Positions 1 through 11,199 of a stretch of 64,000 bases of DNA are shown in pieces. Position 1 is the stretch's first letter. The number at the start of each line of letters is the position of its first letter. The DNA is from Malus domestica. Lineage: Eukaryota; Streptophyta; Magnoliopsida; Rosales; Rosaceae. The stretch spans positions 37,215,001 through 37,279,000 of the forward strand of contig NC_091671.1 in the NCBI RefSeq assembly GCF_042453785.1, in the 5' to 3' direction. The notes beneath the pieces were generated by a model, which was not told where the DNA came from, made no database searches, and saw only the letters and a list, made by a program, of their open reading frames with translations. A program made the position numbers and the translations under genes.

Positions 1-1460
1 TTTACTAAATGACCTCTATATGTGCATTTAGGTGCATCTGTGGAAGTGATTCCGCTCATGCTAGTTTGAGTGGCTCTCGGGCAATAAAATATCTGTGAGT
101 GGACCCTTTCTTAATTTATATATTTTTATAAAATATTAGCCTAGCATGCACTTCATATTTCATGATTTGAATATGTTTTATAATATGTGTCACGGACTTC
201 TATACTCAAAATTATGTTTATGAACAGTTATGAATTATTGGATTTGCATATATGGATTTCTCTGGTTTTCAATTACGATTTATATTATTGTTTTACGAAC
301 ATGAATTATGGGCTTTGAGTATATGATTTTATATGGCTTTCAAACATGATTTATTTTATGGATTTACGAATATGGTTTATCATGGATTTATGAGACGAGG
401 TTTGAGCTTTTAAGCTCCCGTGTTTTGATATGAAATTCTTGAGGTATGTCTTCAGTACTTATCTAGTGGGTTATCATACAACATATCCACACAACATGGG
501 TATGTAGATCTCTATGGTCATAAGACATAGTTGAGGATATTGATGTTATATATTTCTTTTCCGGCGTAACCCGAAGTCGTACAGTTTCACCTTCGGGTGA
601 TAGGGCCTACCATGTTTCTTCACTGGTGTAACCCAGTGTCGTACAGCTTCACCTTTAGGTGTTGGATAGGAATTGCCTTTGGGCGAATGACGAGTTGATG
701 ATATTGATGATATACCCCTAGCTTCACTAGCTCGGGGCTAGTGTCGGTGTGTGATATTATGCATTTCCTTCTTCGACGTAACCTGGAGTCGTACAGCTTC
801 ACCTTCAGGTGATGGGGCATACCATGTATCTTCACTGGCGTAACCCAGTGTTGTATAGCTTCACGTTCAGGTGATGGACAGGTACTGCCTTCGGGCGACT
901 ATGATACCCCTAATTGAGTATAGCCTGGTTACGATTTACACATGTTTTATGGATTTGCCTTTGGTTGTTGTTACCATTTCTGAGCATTGGTTTTACATAC
1001 ATGTTTTACAAATGTTTACATGGCATGCTAGGGTTTTTATAAAGCCTATATGTAGTATTACATATGTTTTCAAAACAGGGGGTTATTATGTTCAGAAATA
1101 AAATGTTTTCCTATTATTAGTATTATTATTATAAACTTTGGTCCACTCACATTTTTTGTTTTTACGCCCCCTCAAGAGTTAGGATCGAGGCACATGATCC
1201 CGACATCAATGCATTTGGGCATAGGTATCCTTAAGTTTTCTCAGTGTAGGTATCATTCCCTTATTTGGATCTTTTTATAGTAATTCTTCCATATTATTCT
1301 TAGTAGTTGTATGCTCTGAACACGTTCCTAGAATGACCTATTTCATTCTAATTACATATCTTTCAGTTGTATACATGTTTAAAATGGCTTCGTCACCCTC
1401 GGGTGTCGGCCAGCACATACCTATCCTGATATGTGGAGATATCAGGGTTGGGGCATGTCA
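1..1460 (+). mobile_element. LTR-like retrotransposon block (probable Ty3/gypsy LTR or solo LTR)
   Basis: The stretch has no gene. It reads like a long LTR: AT-rich, with an internal array of a roughly 35-base motif (GTAACCC..GTCGTACAGCTTCACCTT type) and a 3' edge GGGGCATGTCA at about 1450-1460, the usual look of a plant gypsy LTR end. The left end is outside or not recognisable, and no gag-pol was found beside it. The class is inferred from style only. Confidence 0.4.
559..900. repeat. Tandem subrepeats in the LTR-like block
   Basis: Four diverged copies of a motif of about 35 bases (consensus GTAACCC..GTCGTACAGCTTCACCTTCGGGTGAT-like) lie at about 563, 627, 777 and 838. They form two higher-order units spaced about 210 bases apart, each also holding a GCCTTTGGGCGA-type segment. 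They are probably part of the LTR rather than an independent satellite. Confidence 0.6.
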
Positions 1461-1559
1461 TTTTCACCTATAAATTATTCATTATAAGCAAAATATAATT
1501 TGAATGATAGAATAAAAAAAAACTAGAAAAATTAATGGTCCTTTAGCATTGCAAACCCG

Positions 1560-1853
1560 TTTCGTCTAATGGAGTCACCAAAGGCTCATCTTAACGACTA
1601 AAGGCAGATGGATTTTATTGAAGTAGTTGCATCTCTAATTGAGACTGTATGACACTGGGTTACGCCTTGTAATCGGTGGCTGTTGTTGAGTTTGATTCAG
1701 TGTGGTATGGTGAGACGACCTAGATAACTGAGGCTGATTCGAACTTTGTCCATGCTACTAAGATGGTCGTGCTTGTGACCTACCCTTTTTAGCTCTCATT
1801 GGAGATGGGGAACTCAATTCCTCCATTGTTTTGCCTCTTCCCCTCTTTGGTGC
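1560..1853 (-). pseudogene. CACTA-type second-ORF (TNPA-like) N-terminal remnant
   Basis: Read on the minus strand from about 1853, this gives a start MAPKRGRGKTMEEL followed by a basic, Ser/Gln-rich stretch interrupted by stops. This style is typical of the small DNA-binding protein (Transposase_24/TNPA-like) of plant CACTA elements. It lies downstream, in minus orientation, of the DUF4216 remnant, which fits CACTA gene order. It is not functional. Confidence 0.4.
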
Positions 1854-2199
1854 CATTTTCTGTTGCACTAAAAAATTAGTATATAAACACGATGGATCAT
1901 CATAAAATATTGATGTACATAATTCATAAGATGTAACCTAATACCTACCAAGTACTTTATCAAATGCTACTCCCTGTGCACGATTATTAATCTAACATAT
2001 ATATATATATAAGCTATTTTAAGAAGACATGCATTGATAAACATAATAATAATTACAATGATAGAAAACAGATAGTCAATTAGAAGTAATAAAGTAACTA
2101 ATATAATCAGAATTTCCAATATAAGTAGAAAACAAATAATGTCACACGATAATAAGGATTTCCAATATAATCAGTAACTAATACACTATATGGCCAATC

Positions 2200-2850
2200 A
2201 TTCTTCCTTCTCGTTTTCAGGAGGATCGTCAACTTCTTCAACATTTGTGTCTACGATTGCTCTATCCACTCCTTCCCTGACCCAACGAACATCTTCATCA
2301 TTCATATATACAATTTCATCCAATTGTTGGGGTGCATAGAGCTCTTAGGCACTATTGTTGGGGTGTGGAAAGAATCATTTGAATGCATATCAAATAGATC
2401 TCTTACAATCATATTAACAAAAACATGCCCATCTAAATCAATTGGACCCTGTATATAACAAACTTGCTTTGCACCTTGTGCTAAAATGAAAGGCTCATCC
2501 CTACAGTATTATCTTTGTATAACAGATGATTAAAATTCACTAATCTGAATCTAAACACATCTTCTTTCATTCCACCAAGTGCATCAACCCAATCGCACAT
2601 GAACAAAAAATTTCAAGGTATTGGTATATCAGATTTCAACCACATCTTTCAACGCACCATAATAGGTGACATCGCCTAAGCAAGGCCTTTTGTCCTTAAC
2701 AGTAGCGTAGTTCATGGTGTCTGCTTGCGATACAACACCAGAATTTTGAGTGGTTCAACTTTTTTTGCTTTCTTTCGTACAAAATTTGGAGCCATGAATG
2801 ATATAACGTTTATATTTTCGTGCAAATTGGTCAGGACCATTAGCCAAAAG
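2200..2850 (-). pseudogene. CACTA transposon DUF4216-domain remnant
   Basis: On the minus strand, two frames joined by a frameshift near 2500 read as the DUF4216 region found in plant CACTA transposases. The pieces are a NSGVVSQADTMNYA segment, then DVTYYGALKDVVEI, then DVFRFRLVNFNHLLYKD, then DEPFILAQGAKQVCYIQGP. The order of the YYG, VNFN..Y and PFILA..A.QVxY motifs is diagnostic of that family. Several stops and at least one frameshift show it is dead. The core transposase is not seen in the window. Confidence 0.65.
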
Positions 2851-2859
2851 TGATAATGT

Positions 2860-3437
2860 CTTTAGAAAATACTTCATTATTAGTTTGTTGTAGTGTATCA
2901 ACCTATATAATATCATTATTATAAAGAAGTCGGAGAGAAGAAAAATTTAATTTGATTGGTCTACATTAAATATATAGATCTAATGATTGTAAGTACTTAC
3001 ATAATTTTTAAACCATATGTGAAATGTCTGAGTGTGAACTCTTCTGATATAATGACTTGTTTTACGAGGCATTTCCAATGCAAGTACTTCAAGGTGTTTG
3101 CTGTGTATATGATACTTAGAGAAAATATATCCAAAATTTCAAGGAGTGTCACAAATAAGAGGTTAATCCAAAGTAAACTTTAGGCAGTACAGAAAAAACA
3201 AGCCTACATCATTCACCTTACCTTGTGCGAGGGCCTTCTCCAAGATTTTCCCAATCTATGGAAAAGCAATGCATGTAAAAGATACACTCTAGTCATTCAC
3301 CATATTTTTAAGGAAGAAGAAGAAGCCAAATATTGTTGCAAATGACAATAAAATTACAAAAAATATGGACAAGATGTCCACGAATAAAAAATAAAGGCAC
3401 ACAGAAAATCAAGAAGCACAATCACCTTAAAAATAAA
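2860..3437. other. No gene; AT-rich transposon interior
   Basis: No coding signal or recognisable repeat boundary was seen here. The sequence is AT-rich and probably belongs to the decayed CACTA element to its left. Confidence 0.4.
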
Positions 3438-3660
3438 GGGCTCGTTTGGATGTGCTTTTAAAATGGCTGAAAACGCTTTTAGAGAAAATGTTTTTGGGTT
3501 CCAAAAACATTTTAAGTGCTTTCTGCATATGTGTTTCTTCCAGTAAGTACTTTAAGTGTTTTTTTTAGGATTTACTTGCATTTTTACAAATGATTGGTTC
3601 CAAAAATATTTTCACTAAAAGCGGTTTCAGTCATTTTAAAAGCACATCCAAACGAACTCA
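3438..3660. mobile_element. Fold-back MITE, family A copy 1
   Basis: The two ends are inverted repeats of about 65 bases. The left arm begins CTCGTTTGGATGTGCTTTTA, and the right arm is its near-perfect reverse complement ending AAACGAACTC. The whole element folds into a hairpin with a short loop. A diverged relative lies at 23216-23447. I found no clear target duplication. Confidence 0.75.
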
Positions 3661-4860
3661 AAGTATCTACGAAGACACCAAATGGTTATCAACAAGCACA
3701 ATCCCCCTAAAAAACAATTACTATTTGTGTTGTAAACATATTAAGAAAACAGGGTTTGTTTTTAACTAGAATTGTCTATTTGTCACATTTAGGTCTTCCA
3801 TCATGGGCCTATTATGAATGTTAAACCCACCAGATTTGACAAGAAAACCAGTTTATATTTTGATTGATTTTAACATTCATAATAGGCCGGTATCAGTACA
3901 CAGAGCTAGGGCTGTATGGATTTGATAGTTGGCTAACTTATCGAAAAAGCATCAAACTCTTCTCATGAAAACCAGTTTATTTAATAACAGAACAACCCCA
4001 TTAACACATCATTTACCACTAAGACTCCAAAAATTACTCCTCATCCCCACTACACATACTGCAGCATTTTCATCCCTTTTCAACAAGTAATCAATGAATT
4101 TTATCTACTAGTCTCTAAATCCAACTCCTTTTCTCTTCACTTTGCCCACCACAAAAGATTTTCATCCATGTTCACGCAACTATCAAGTGCCATATGTTTT
4201 ACTTTTTCAGGGAATTCACTCGACAATCAACTTGAAAGCAGGGGATTTCTTTAACCCCTCAAGTATATAATCAATTCATGTAAACATATTAACACCAATA
4301 CATTCACCAATTAGAAAATAAATCCGAAATTTAAAATAATAATTGGCTTTCAAATTTGACAGAAACCTAGAAATCACTTAGCAAGACTTATGGAATAAAA
4401 AAAAAAGAGAAGATGGAGATGGTTGTAGTGGCTTACAAGAACTCTGATTGTGCTCTGGAATAGCCAATACAACTCCAGAATTTTCGATTGAATCTCTTAT
4501 TAGGGCGAACAGAGCATCATAATTTATTTTTTACAATTGAAAGAGAGGGAAAAGGAAATGGTTGAGGGGGAGAATTAAGGCTACATTGGGAAAAAGAAAA
4601 AAGTGATACTTTGGATGCGGTCCCTAATCCTTAACATTCTTTGACTAAAACCTTAATTATATTCAAAGTTTGATCAAAGTCCCTTGACTTTGTACACCTC
4701 ATTATATTACAATTAATATTTATAGTTTTATAGTTTTGACATTAATTATTTGATATTTTATGAGATTTATATCCTATAAATTTAAAATCCCTCATTATAA
4801 TACTATTAGAAACGGTTACAATAAAAAAAATCAAACATTTTGATTAAATAAATGGATAAA
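3661..4860. other. No gene seen
   Basis: AT-rich sequence without open frames of note, repeats or RNA signatures that I can recognise. Confidence 0.4.
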
Positions 4861-5073
4861 AACTATGTAAAAATAAGAAATAAGAAATGGCAAAAGAATG
4901 TATCCATAGTGTTAAAAAAATTGGTACATTTTACAAAAAAAATGGTACATTTCACATATAATAAAGTGGTACATTAATAAAGAAGAATGAGTACATTGTA
5001 AATAAATTAGGGTACAGATAAAAGATTAAAAAATTATGAGTACAAATGAATTTTTTTAAAATATAGGCGCTAA

Positions 5074-5082
5074 AAGAAATTA
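5074..5082. repeat. Left 9-bp target-site duplication of the MULE
   Basis: AAGAAATTA lies directly before the element end GGGTAAAGTAC. The identical 9 bases follow the right end at 6735-6743. Nine bases is the typical target duplication of Mutator-like elements. Confidence 0.85.
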
Positions 5083-6734
5083 GGGTAAAGTACAAAAAAC
5101 TACCTCAACTATTAGTCTTACGACACTTCCATACCTTATCTTTTTAAAATGACAATGTCATACCTCATCTTACGAATTTGTGCCAATGTCATACCTTTGT
5201 CAGTTTTTCTGTTAGTTTCTCTGTTAAGTGTTGACGTGTCTTGGCTTAAATAGTGACGTGGCTTAAATAAATTAATAAAATATTAAAAAATAATTAAATA
5301 TTAAAAACTAAAAAATTAAAATCATTTAATATATTTTTTACATGGGGACTCACCCCCTTTCCCCCTCCCGTCTTCCCCAAATTCGATCCACCCCCTTTCT
5401 CCCTTCTCTCATTTGCAACCCCACCCACATTTCTCACATCTGCAACTCGCACTCACCCTCCATTCTCTCATCTTCATTGTCGACTCCCATCCACCAACGA
5501 CCATCACCTTCTTCCTCATTCTAATTGACGACATCGAAGTCGCCGATCTTCCGCACACCACCCTCGTCCCTCTCCGGGTACCCACTCATTCCATTGATCT
5601 CCTCTCTTTCCTTACCAAACTACCCATATGGGTTCGAATACTTCTGCGAATCCTTGACAACCTTGTCGCCCCACGATTACCAAGTAATCAACTTCGTCGT
5701 CGGGTTTGCAGAAGTTGAGGACCGCCTCTGCCACCTCTCTTTGCTCCCGCAGCCCAGCACCATCTTCAAGCCCAGCAAAACGCAGCAACGATCTCGCGCC
5801 CACCATCGCTGCCGAGTCTCTTATGAATACAAGTTGGGCTTTTTTTCTGGGAAAAATTGAATGGTTTTGCTTTGTTTGGTTGCTCGGAAAATGTGGGAGA
5901 AAGGAAATGAAATTGGTGGGTGCCTTGTTTTTTATGCATGCTTGTAGGTTAGAAATTGGGAGAACGGCGGAGGAAGAGAAGAGAGGCACCTAGTGGGAAT
6001 GAGAGTGGTTGGTTTGGGGTGGGATCTGGGTTTGGGTTAGGGGAAGACGGCAACCTTGTCGGCCCCAACCTTGACAGCTCTCCCTCTTTCCCTTTCTCCT
6101 TGACAGCTTCGGAGATGGCAACGACGGTGGATCGACGGTGGGCAATGGAGTGGGAGAGATAAGCGGGTCGGAGCTTGCAGGTAGATCCGAGAAAGGAGGG
6201 CGGATGAAAAAATCCAGGAAGGTTTGGGGGGTTCTGGGAACGGCGAGAGAAAAGTGGGGAGGAAGGAGACTACAGTGAAGATGAGAGGGAGATGCGAGAG
6301 AGAGAGAGGGGAGAGAGAGGGTGGATGAGGAAGGTTGGGGGGGACGGGTGGGAAGGGGACGGGGGAGTTGGGTGGGAAGGGGTTTTGGGGATGCAGAGAA
6401 GAGAGAGGCGAGAGAGAGGGGGGAGAGAGAGAGAGAGATATATATATATATATATATATATTTAATATATATATATATATATATATTTTTTTTTTTTTAA
6501 TTTTTAATTTTTAATTATTAAAAAATATATTTAATTATATTTTAATCCAGTTGGATTAGTGAGTGGCTCGTATCTAGCCACATCAGCATTTAACAGAGAA
6601 ACTAACAGAAAAAGTGACGGAGGTATGACAATGACACAAATTCGTAAGATGAGGTATGACATTGTCATTTTAAAAAGATGAGGTACGAAAGTGTCGTGAG
6701 ACCAATAGTTGAGATAGTTTTTTGTACTTTACCC
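5083..6734. mobile_element. Non-autonomous Mutator-like element with long TIRs (possible Pack-MULE)
   Basis: The element is 1652 bases long. It starts GGGTAAAGTACAAAAAACTA and ends with the reverse complement TAGTTTTTTGTACTTTACCC. The terminal inverted repeats run at least 160 bases and, with indels, continue as AT-rich arms to about 5342 and 6437. The 9-bp target duplication AAGAAATTA is perfect. The interior (5342-6430) is much more GC-rich than its surroundings, pyrimidine-rich on the left and purine-rich on the right, with open frames on both strands (for example 5612-5989 minus and 5525-5860 plus). No transposase is visible. The interior could be captured host gene fragments, but I do not recognise the donor. 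Confidence 0.85.
6431..6487. repeat. GA then TA microsatellite inside the MULE
   Basis: A short GA tract passes into an interrupted (TA)n tract and then poly-T at the junction between the GC-rich interior and the right AT-rich arm. Confidence 0.8.
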
Positions 6735-6743
6735 AAGAAATTA
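6735..6743. repeat. Right 9-bp target-site duplication of the MULE
   Basis: AAGAAATTA is identical to 5074-5082 and directly follows CTTTACCC. Confidence 0.85.
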
Positions 6744-7110
6744 ATACATGGGTACAAAATAAAACTAAAAAGAAAATACTACAAATTTAAAAAAATGTTG
6801 CAAATTAAAAGTGGGTACAAACTAAAAATATAAATATATGATACAGTGTTTAGGCATAAAACATAAATATACCATATGTAATTTTTCTATCATTGATTAA
6901 ATATACAATATCACGTGACGGTATACATATGGGTACAAACACAAATAAATTTTTTTAAAATATAGGCAAAAAAAGAAACCAATATATGGGTACAAATTAA
7001 AAATGAAAAAAAAATTGGTACAAATTACAAATAGGTACAAACAAAAAATAAAAATATATGCTAAAAAAATTTAGCCATAAATATAAATATACTAACTGTA
7101 ACATTTTTAA

Positions 7111-7369
7111 CACTAAAGGAATATATTTAAAAATAAAAATATTTTATTATTCAAATAATTAATGATGTTATTAATACCCAAGGACCTTGATTAAAAATTG
7201 AAAATGAATAGGATTTTAATCAATGGAGTAGCAAAAACAAAGATGTGAACCTAATTTCTCCAAGAAAAAAATAGCGCTGGTTTATTTCATCTAAAACACT
7301 AAGCGTCCAATTTGTTTCCGCTCAAACTCTATATGTCGTTGGGGGCGTTGCAAACAAATTGTTTAAGAC
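7111..7369. other. No gene seen
   Basis: AT-rich flank with no feature I can support. Confidence 0.4.
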
Positions 7370-7533
7370 AACATATATAACTATTTGGGACATTATTTGC
7401 AACATTATTTATAGCAGTGTCGCAAATATTTTCACGCTAACAAATGCCACACCAATTTTCCCTTATTTGTGACGGCAGTGTAATTTGACGCAAAAAAAAA
7501 GTGTCACAAAAAGGCATTTTTCTTGTAGTAACT
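7370..7533 (-). mobile_element. CACTA-type element terminus with subterminal repeats
   Basis: The segment ends GCATTTTTCTTGTAGTA, the reverse complement of TACTACAAGAAAAATGC, very close to the CACTACAAGAAAA terminus of plant CACTA elements. Upstream are short variants of a TTTGCGACA/TGTCGCAAA subterminal motif. It may be the 5' end of the same minus-strand element whose coding remnants lie at 1560-2850. That link is inferred. Confidence 0.5.
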
Positions 7534-7645
7534 TTGAATTTTCTTTCAATAATGGTGTCCTGAAGTGCCATAACCAACTTTGATATATATCCGCTTTCCA
7601 ATGGTCTTGAACGAAGATTGAGTGATAGAGTTAAAATGAAGAAAT

Positions 7646-7903
7646 TGTTGTAGGCATAATTTACAGAACAATTATGGAGGCCTTAGAGAGAGAGGGGGTG
7701 CGGCAATAGAGATATGTGTAATTGTGGGTGTGTGTTATCTCACCTCATTGTGCCTTTATTTATAGTAGTAGGAAGGGTAAAACCTTTCCCTTTAGGATTA
7801 CAACATTTAATAGGTAATCTAATCCTAATAGGAATATAAGATACATTCCCATATTTTATAGGATTTACACAATCAAATTCCTATTCTAAATAGGACTGCA
7901 ACA
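7646..7903 (-). repeat. Copia LTR (3' LTR in element orientation)
   Basis: 258 bases, with ends TGTTG..CAACA. By eye it differs from the partner at 14182-14452 by about 15 substitutions plus a 13-base indel, roughly 94 percent identity, so the insertion is not recent. Confidence 0.9.
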
Positions 7904-7916
7904 CTCCCCCTTGAGT
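7904..7916 (-). other. Polypurine tract of the copia element
   Basis: Plus strand CTCCCCCTTGAG, read on minus as CTCAAGGGGGAG, directly adjoins the LTR. Position and composition match the plus-strand primer site of copia elements. Confidence 0.75.
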
Positions 7917-8350
7917 GTGTAAATACTCAAGTAAATGGCGCATCAAGTCTTCATTGATGAAGTACGTACAGTTGATGAAGTCGTCAGCACAATGGGCAAA
8001 TGCGAGTCTCAAATCAACAGAAGAATGCATAAAAAGTAAAACTCACAAAACCTCGCTATGGTAAAACCCAAGATGGGAGAAAAACCCATAGTCTAAGGAG
8101 AAAAGTGAGAAGTTGCATTAAGTCAAAACTATACGTCTTTTGGACGCAAGTATAAGAGCTCTCAAGGGTATGATCAGCCCAGGATAGGTGCCTCGTTAAA
8201 ACCTAGTTAGGTAGCAAAAACCCAGTGGGAAAAATGTTCCTAATCGTAGGGAAAAAGAGTACATTAAGATCAAGTGAGTATACTTCTGGAAACTCCTCCT
8301 GAGTTTGACATAACTTCCAAATGAGAACTACAAGCATTGCATATGAGTAG

Positions 8351-8950
8351 TTAGGCATACCAATTCCTCAGACAAGCTTCTGGAAGGTTGACTTCAGCAG
8401 TGACATCGTGTAGAGGTCGGCAAGGTTGTCTGGGATCGGTTTGTATGACTTCAATCTCCTGATGCTTTGCTGATGTAGATGTAGACGTAATATGTCTTGA
8501 TGTTGACTTCGTTGATGTATCATGGCTTGGTCGGGTTGATACATGTGGCATAATCTTCATGGATCGTCGTTGGGACTCAACGATGGATGAAAATATAGCA
8601 AGTACTTCGAATATGCTCAACAAGAACTCCTAACCATGTCTCACTTGTGGCATAGTGAAGTAAGTTGAGTCTTGGAACGATTCGAAGATTTCGCAACTAG
8701 GGTCCTATCGTGGACCTCCAAGATATTGCGATATCCCTAACGGTAAAGACATAACCATTCGGGGATTTTGCTTTGTGCGGGTTTGATAAGTAACCAACGT
8801 CAGCATAACAAACAAGGCAAGCATCATTTCGAGGATCAAGGGGGTTAGATCAGCTCAAGATGCGTTGGGATTTGCCCACGTAATACCTTCAGGGTACGTC
8901 TTTAATACTAATTCAGTGGTTGCGTGTAGGCGCGATGCTGCATCTTTACC
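8351..8950 (-). pseudogene. Copia RNase H / C-terminal pol remnant
   Basis: On the minus strand, downstream of the RT piece, broken frames end in the usual copia C-terminal context: an open stretch 8623-8351 whose end reads as a decayed form of the LFTK-LPTSTFEK..IGM tail. It is heavily mutated. Confidence 0.55.
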
Positions 8951-8978
8951 AAGATCAACAGCGAATGAGATGTCCTGT

Positions 8979-9392
8979 CTAAACACAATGAGCTAAGTAC
9001 AACGAAGTGCAAAGTTGAACTTTTAGATATGGAATTTCGGATTCCATAGACTCTTCAAGAGTCTCATTTGCATATAACGTATGGACGATCATGGGTATAC
9101 TCAAAGGTGACACATTCCGGGTGTAGTTCAACTCGTAGACCGAAATACCGTCAGAACAATGCTTCAACTTCAGGTCAAGGCATAAATGAGTTTTCCCAAG
9201 ATCCTTCATCTCAAATTCCATCTTCAGGTGCGAGGCTGTTTTCTCAAGCTCTTCCAGAGTCTTAATGAGATTCGTGTTAACGACATAAACTGTAACACTA
9301 GCAATTTGGAATAAGACTTCATAGTTTAACACGCAAGGGCATAATTCATATCCTTGACTGATCAAATAATCACTTAGATGGGTGTACCACAT
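8979..9392 (-). pseudogene. Copia reverse transcriptase remnant
   Basis: A 137-codon minus-strand frame contains MWYTHLSDYLISQGY, a degenerate catalytic box VYVVNTNLI (normally YVDD), EELEKTASHLKMEFEMKDLG and a recognisable LGKT..CL.L segment. These are hallmark motifs of copia RT. The catalytic Asp pair is lost (VN for DD), so the domain is inactive even apart from the frameshifts around it. Confidence 0.85.
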
Positions 9393-10919
9393 CCGTCGAA
9401 TTTTTCAATCCATAAGTGAACTCCTCAAAACGAGTTAAGAGGGTGTTCCGTGGTTTGGAACTATTTGAACCAGTCCATGTAATTCTTCGGGAACTTACAC
9501 GTAAATCTCCGTATTTATATCCCCATGGAGAAATACTAACCACATTTCATAATGCTGCTATCAATCACATGACGTTTTGAGAGAAACCTTGTGCCGTAAA
9601 GCGTGCATCATATCGCATTATTTCATTCATCTCATAACGTTTCCTTTCCCACTTGTAACTCAACAGGGTTACCTTGGGCAATGTAGGAACGACAGGTCCA
9701 ATACACACTTTGGTAAGGAATTTGACCTGGATTGTAACTTTAGTTGTCCAATCAGTTCTACGTTGTCACTTAATCAACGGAACATGGTTCGATCGTTGCA
9801 TTTCATTTATGTCGGTAGCTACCATATAAGTGAAAACATCATCGATGATAATCTCATTTCAATTCCATTTTCTCATCCAAACTAGTATACTGGACCAAGA
9901 ACTTCAAGTCTCGGGAGTAATCCGGATTAATCTCATGAGATGGAAATGATTTGAGACAGCGATTGAGTTTAGATTCATTGTTATGCCGTGTCTTCCTCTT
10001 CCTGGGAAGTGAATCCTACGAACCGAATGATATGTTGTGCTCCAGGCCAAGACATATTGATTGGTTATCCACCGGTGTACCGAACCGTCTAACAGGGGCG
10101 TCCAAACCGTCCAACATGGGCGGCACACCCTCCGGGGATGTTGACTGGACGTCCGTTAAGTACGTCTATCCTTGCAGGCATGTTTGCAGCTGGTATATGA
10201 TATCGTCACTTTAGCTAGATCAGAGGAATGCGTCTGGAGCAACATTCTGAAATCTAGAATTCGTCGCACTTGTTTATCACACTTGTGCGGTATGGGGATC
10301 GAGATGAGACATAGTGGGCAACGTCCATGCAAATTTGTGTTATTCTACAAGAATGTTGACTTTCTTATCTCCCCCTAACGGCTGGAAGACTATCTCATTA
10401 AAGTGACAACCCGTAAATAAGCGGTAAAGAGATTGTGTGCAAGGGCTCGAAGATAGCTAGTGTGAAGGAGAATCATGATCGACAAAAGATACATATCTTT
10501 CTTTGAAGACCCATGGTGGTACGTTGCGATGGCGCAACTTGGCACATGGAATGCGCACCCAAATGCGTAAATACGAAAGTCGTCAGGTTCGTACCCAGTA
10601 ACCAACTATAACGTCATATAGGTTGGGTGGTAATGGGCCTCAAGGCGGACCAACATAGTTGCGTGTAAGATTGCATAGTCCTAGGCAAAGACTGAAAACT
10701 TGGTACGTTTACCAAAATTCAGGCGATCATTTAAATTGCGCTTTATGATCGCTAGGCTAGGCTATTTGGGGTGAACATGGGAATGCGATGTTCAATTAAA
10801 AACCCAAAATGACATGCAATACTTTATCGAAAATCATCGATATAAACTCTCTAGCATTATCCAGTCTTCCAGACCTTAAGGGATAAGTAGGGTGGTAAAC
10901 CCTTAATCGGCCAAGAGGT

Positions 10920-11117
10920 TTAGCAGTAATGTGTGTGGACAAACATGTGACCAGTTTGTCGATTCATCAACCAAAACCATAAATATTTATATGGTCTGCA
11001 TTTTGGTTGGATTAGTCCACATATATTCCCTTGAATCCACTGCAAAAATGGAGTCGTGTCGTATCTTTGCAAGAAATGATATAGAAAATCAATTTCCCTA
11101 ATGAGCAGGATTGGCAA
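10920..11117 (-). pseudogene. Copia integrase core remnant
   Basis: A minus-strand frame contains QGNICGLIQPKCRPYKYLWF, which matches the start of the copia integrase core (QGD/N-ICGPI.PP.GPF.Y..V.ID). The catalytic acidic residue region is decayed. Its place upstream of RT in element orientation supports the copia order. Confidence 0.7.
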
Positions 11118-11199
11118 AGTGTGCTTGTAGGCACAAAATCCTTACTTCAGATAAGGAGATGCGTTGTAGCATCATTGTTCGACCTAAGTGTCCTAAAAA

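Larger units (their letters stand above)
4861..7110. repeat. AT-rich GGTACAAA-motif repeat block, interrupted by a MULE
   Basis: Both sides of the Mutator-like element carry many copies of GGTACA/GGGTACAAA spaced irregularly, plus a shared longer block (AATTTTTTTAAAATATAGGC at about 5049 and again near 6945). This is an older repeat into which the element at 5083-6734 inserted. I do not recognise its class. Confidence 0.5.

Noticed and set aside
5612-5989. 125-codon minus frame in the MULE interior as a host gene
   Set aside because: It lies inside a transposon, overlaps plus-strand frames, and I recognise no protein family. Kept only as part of the capture hypothesis.
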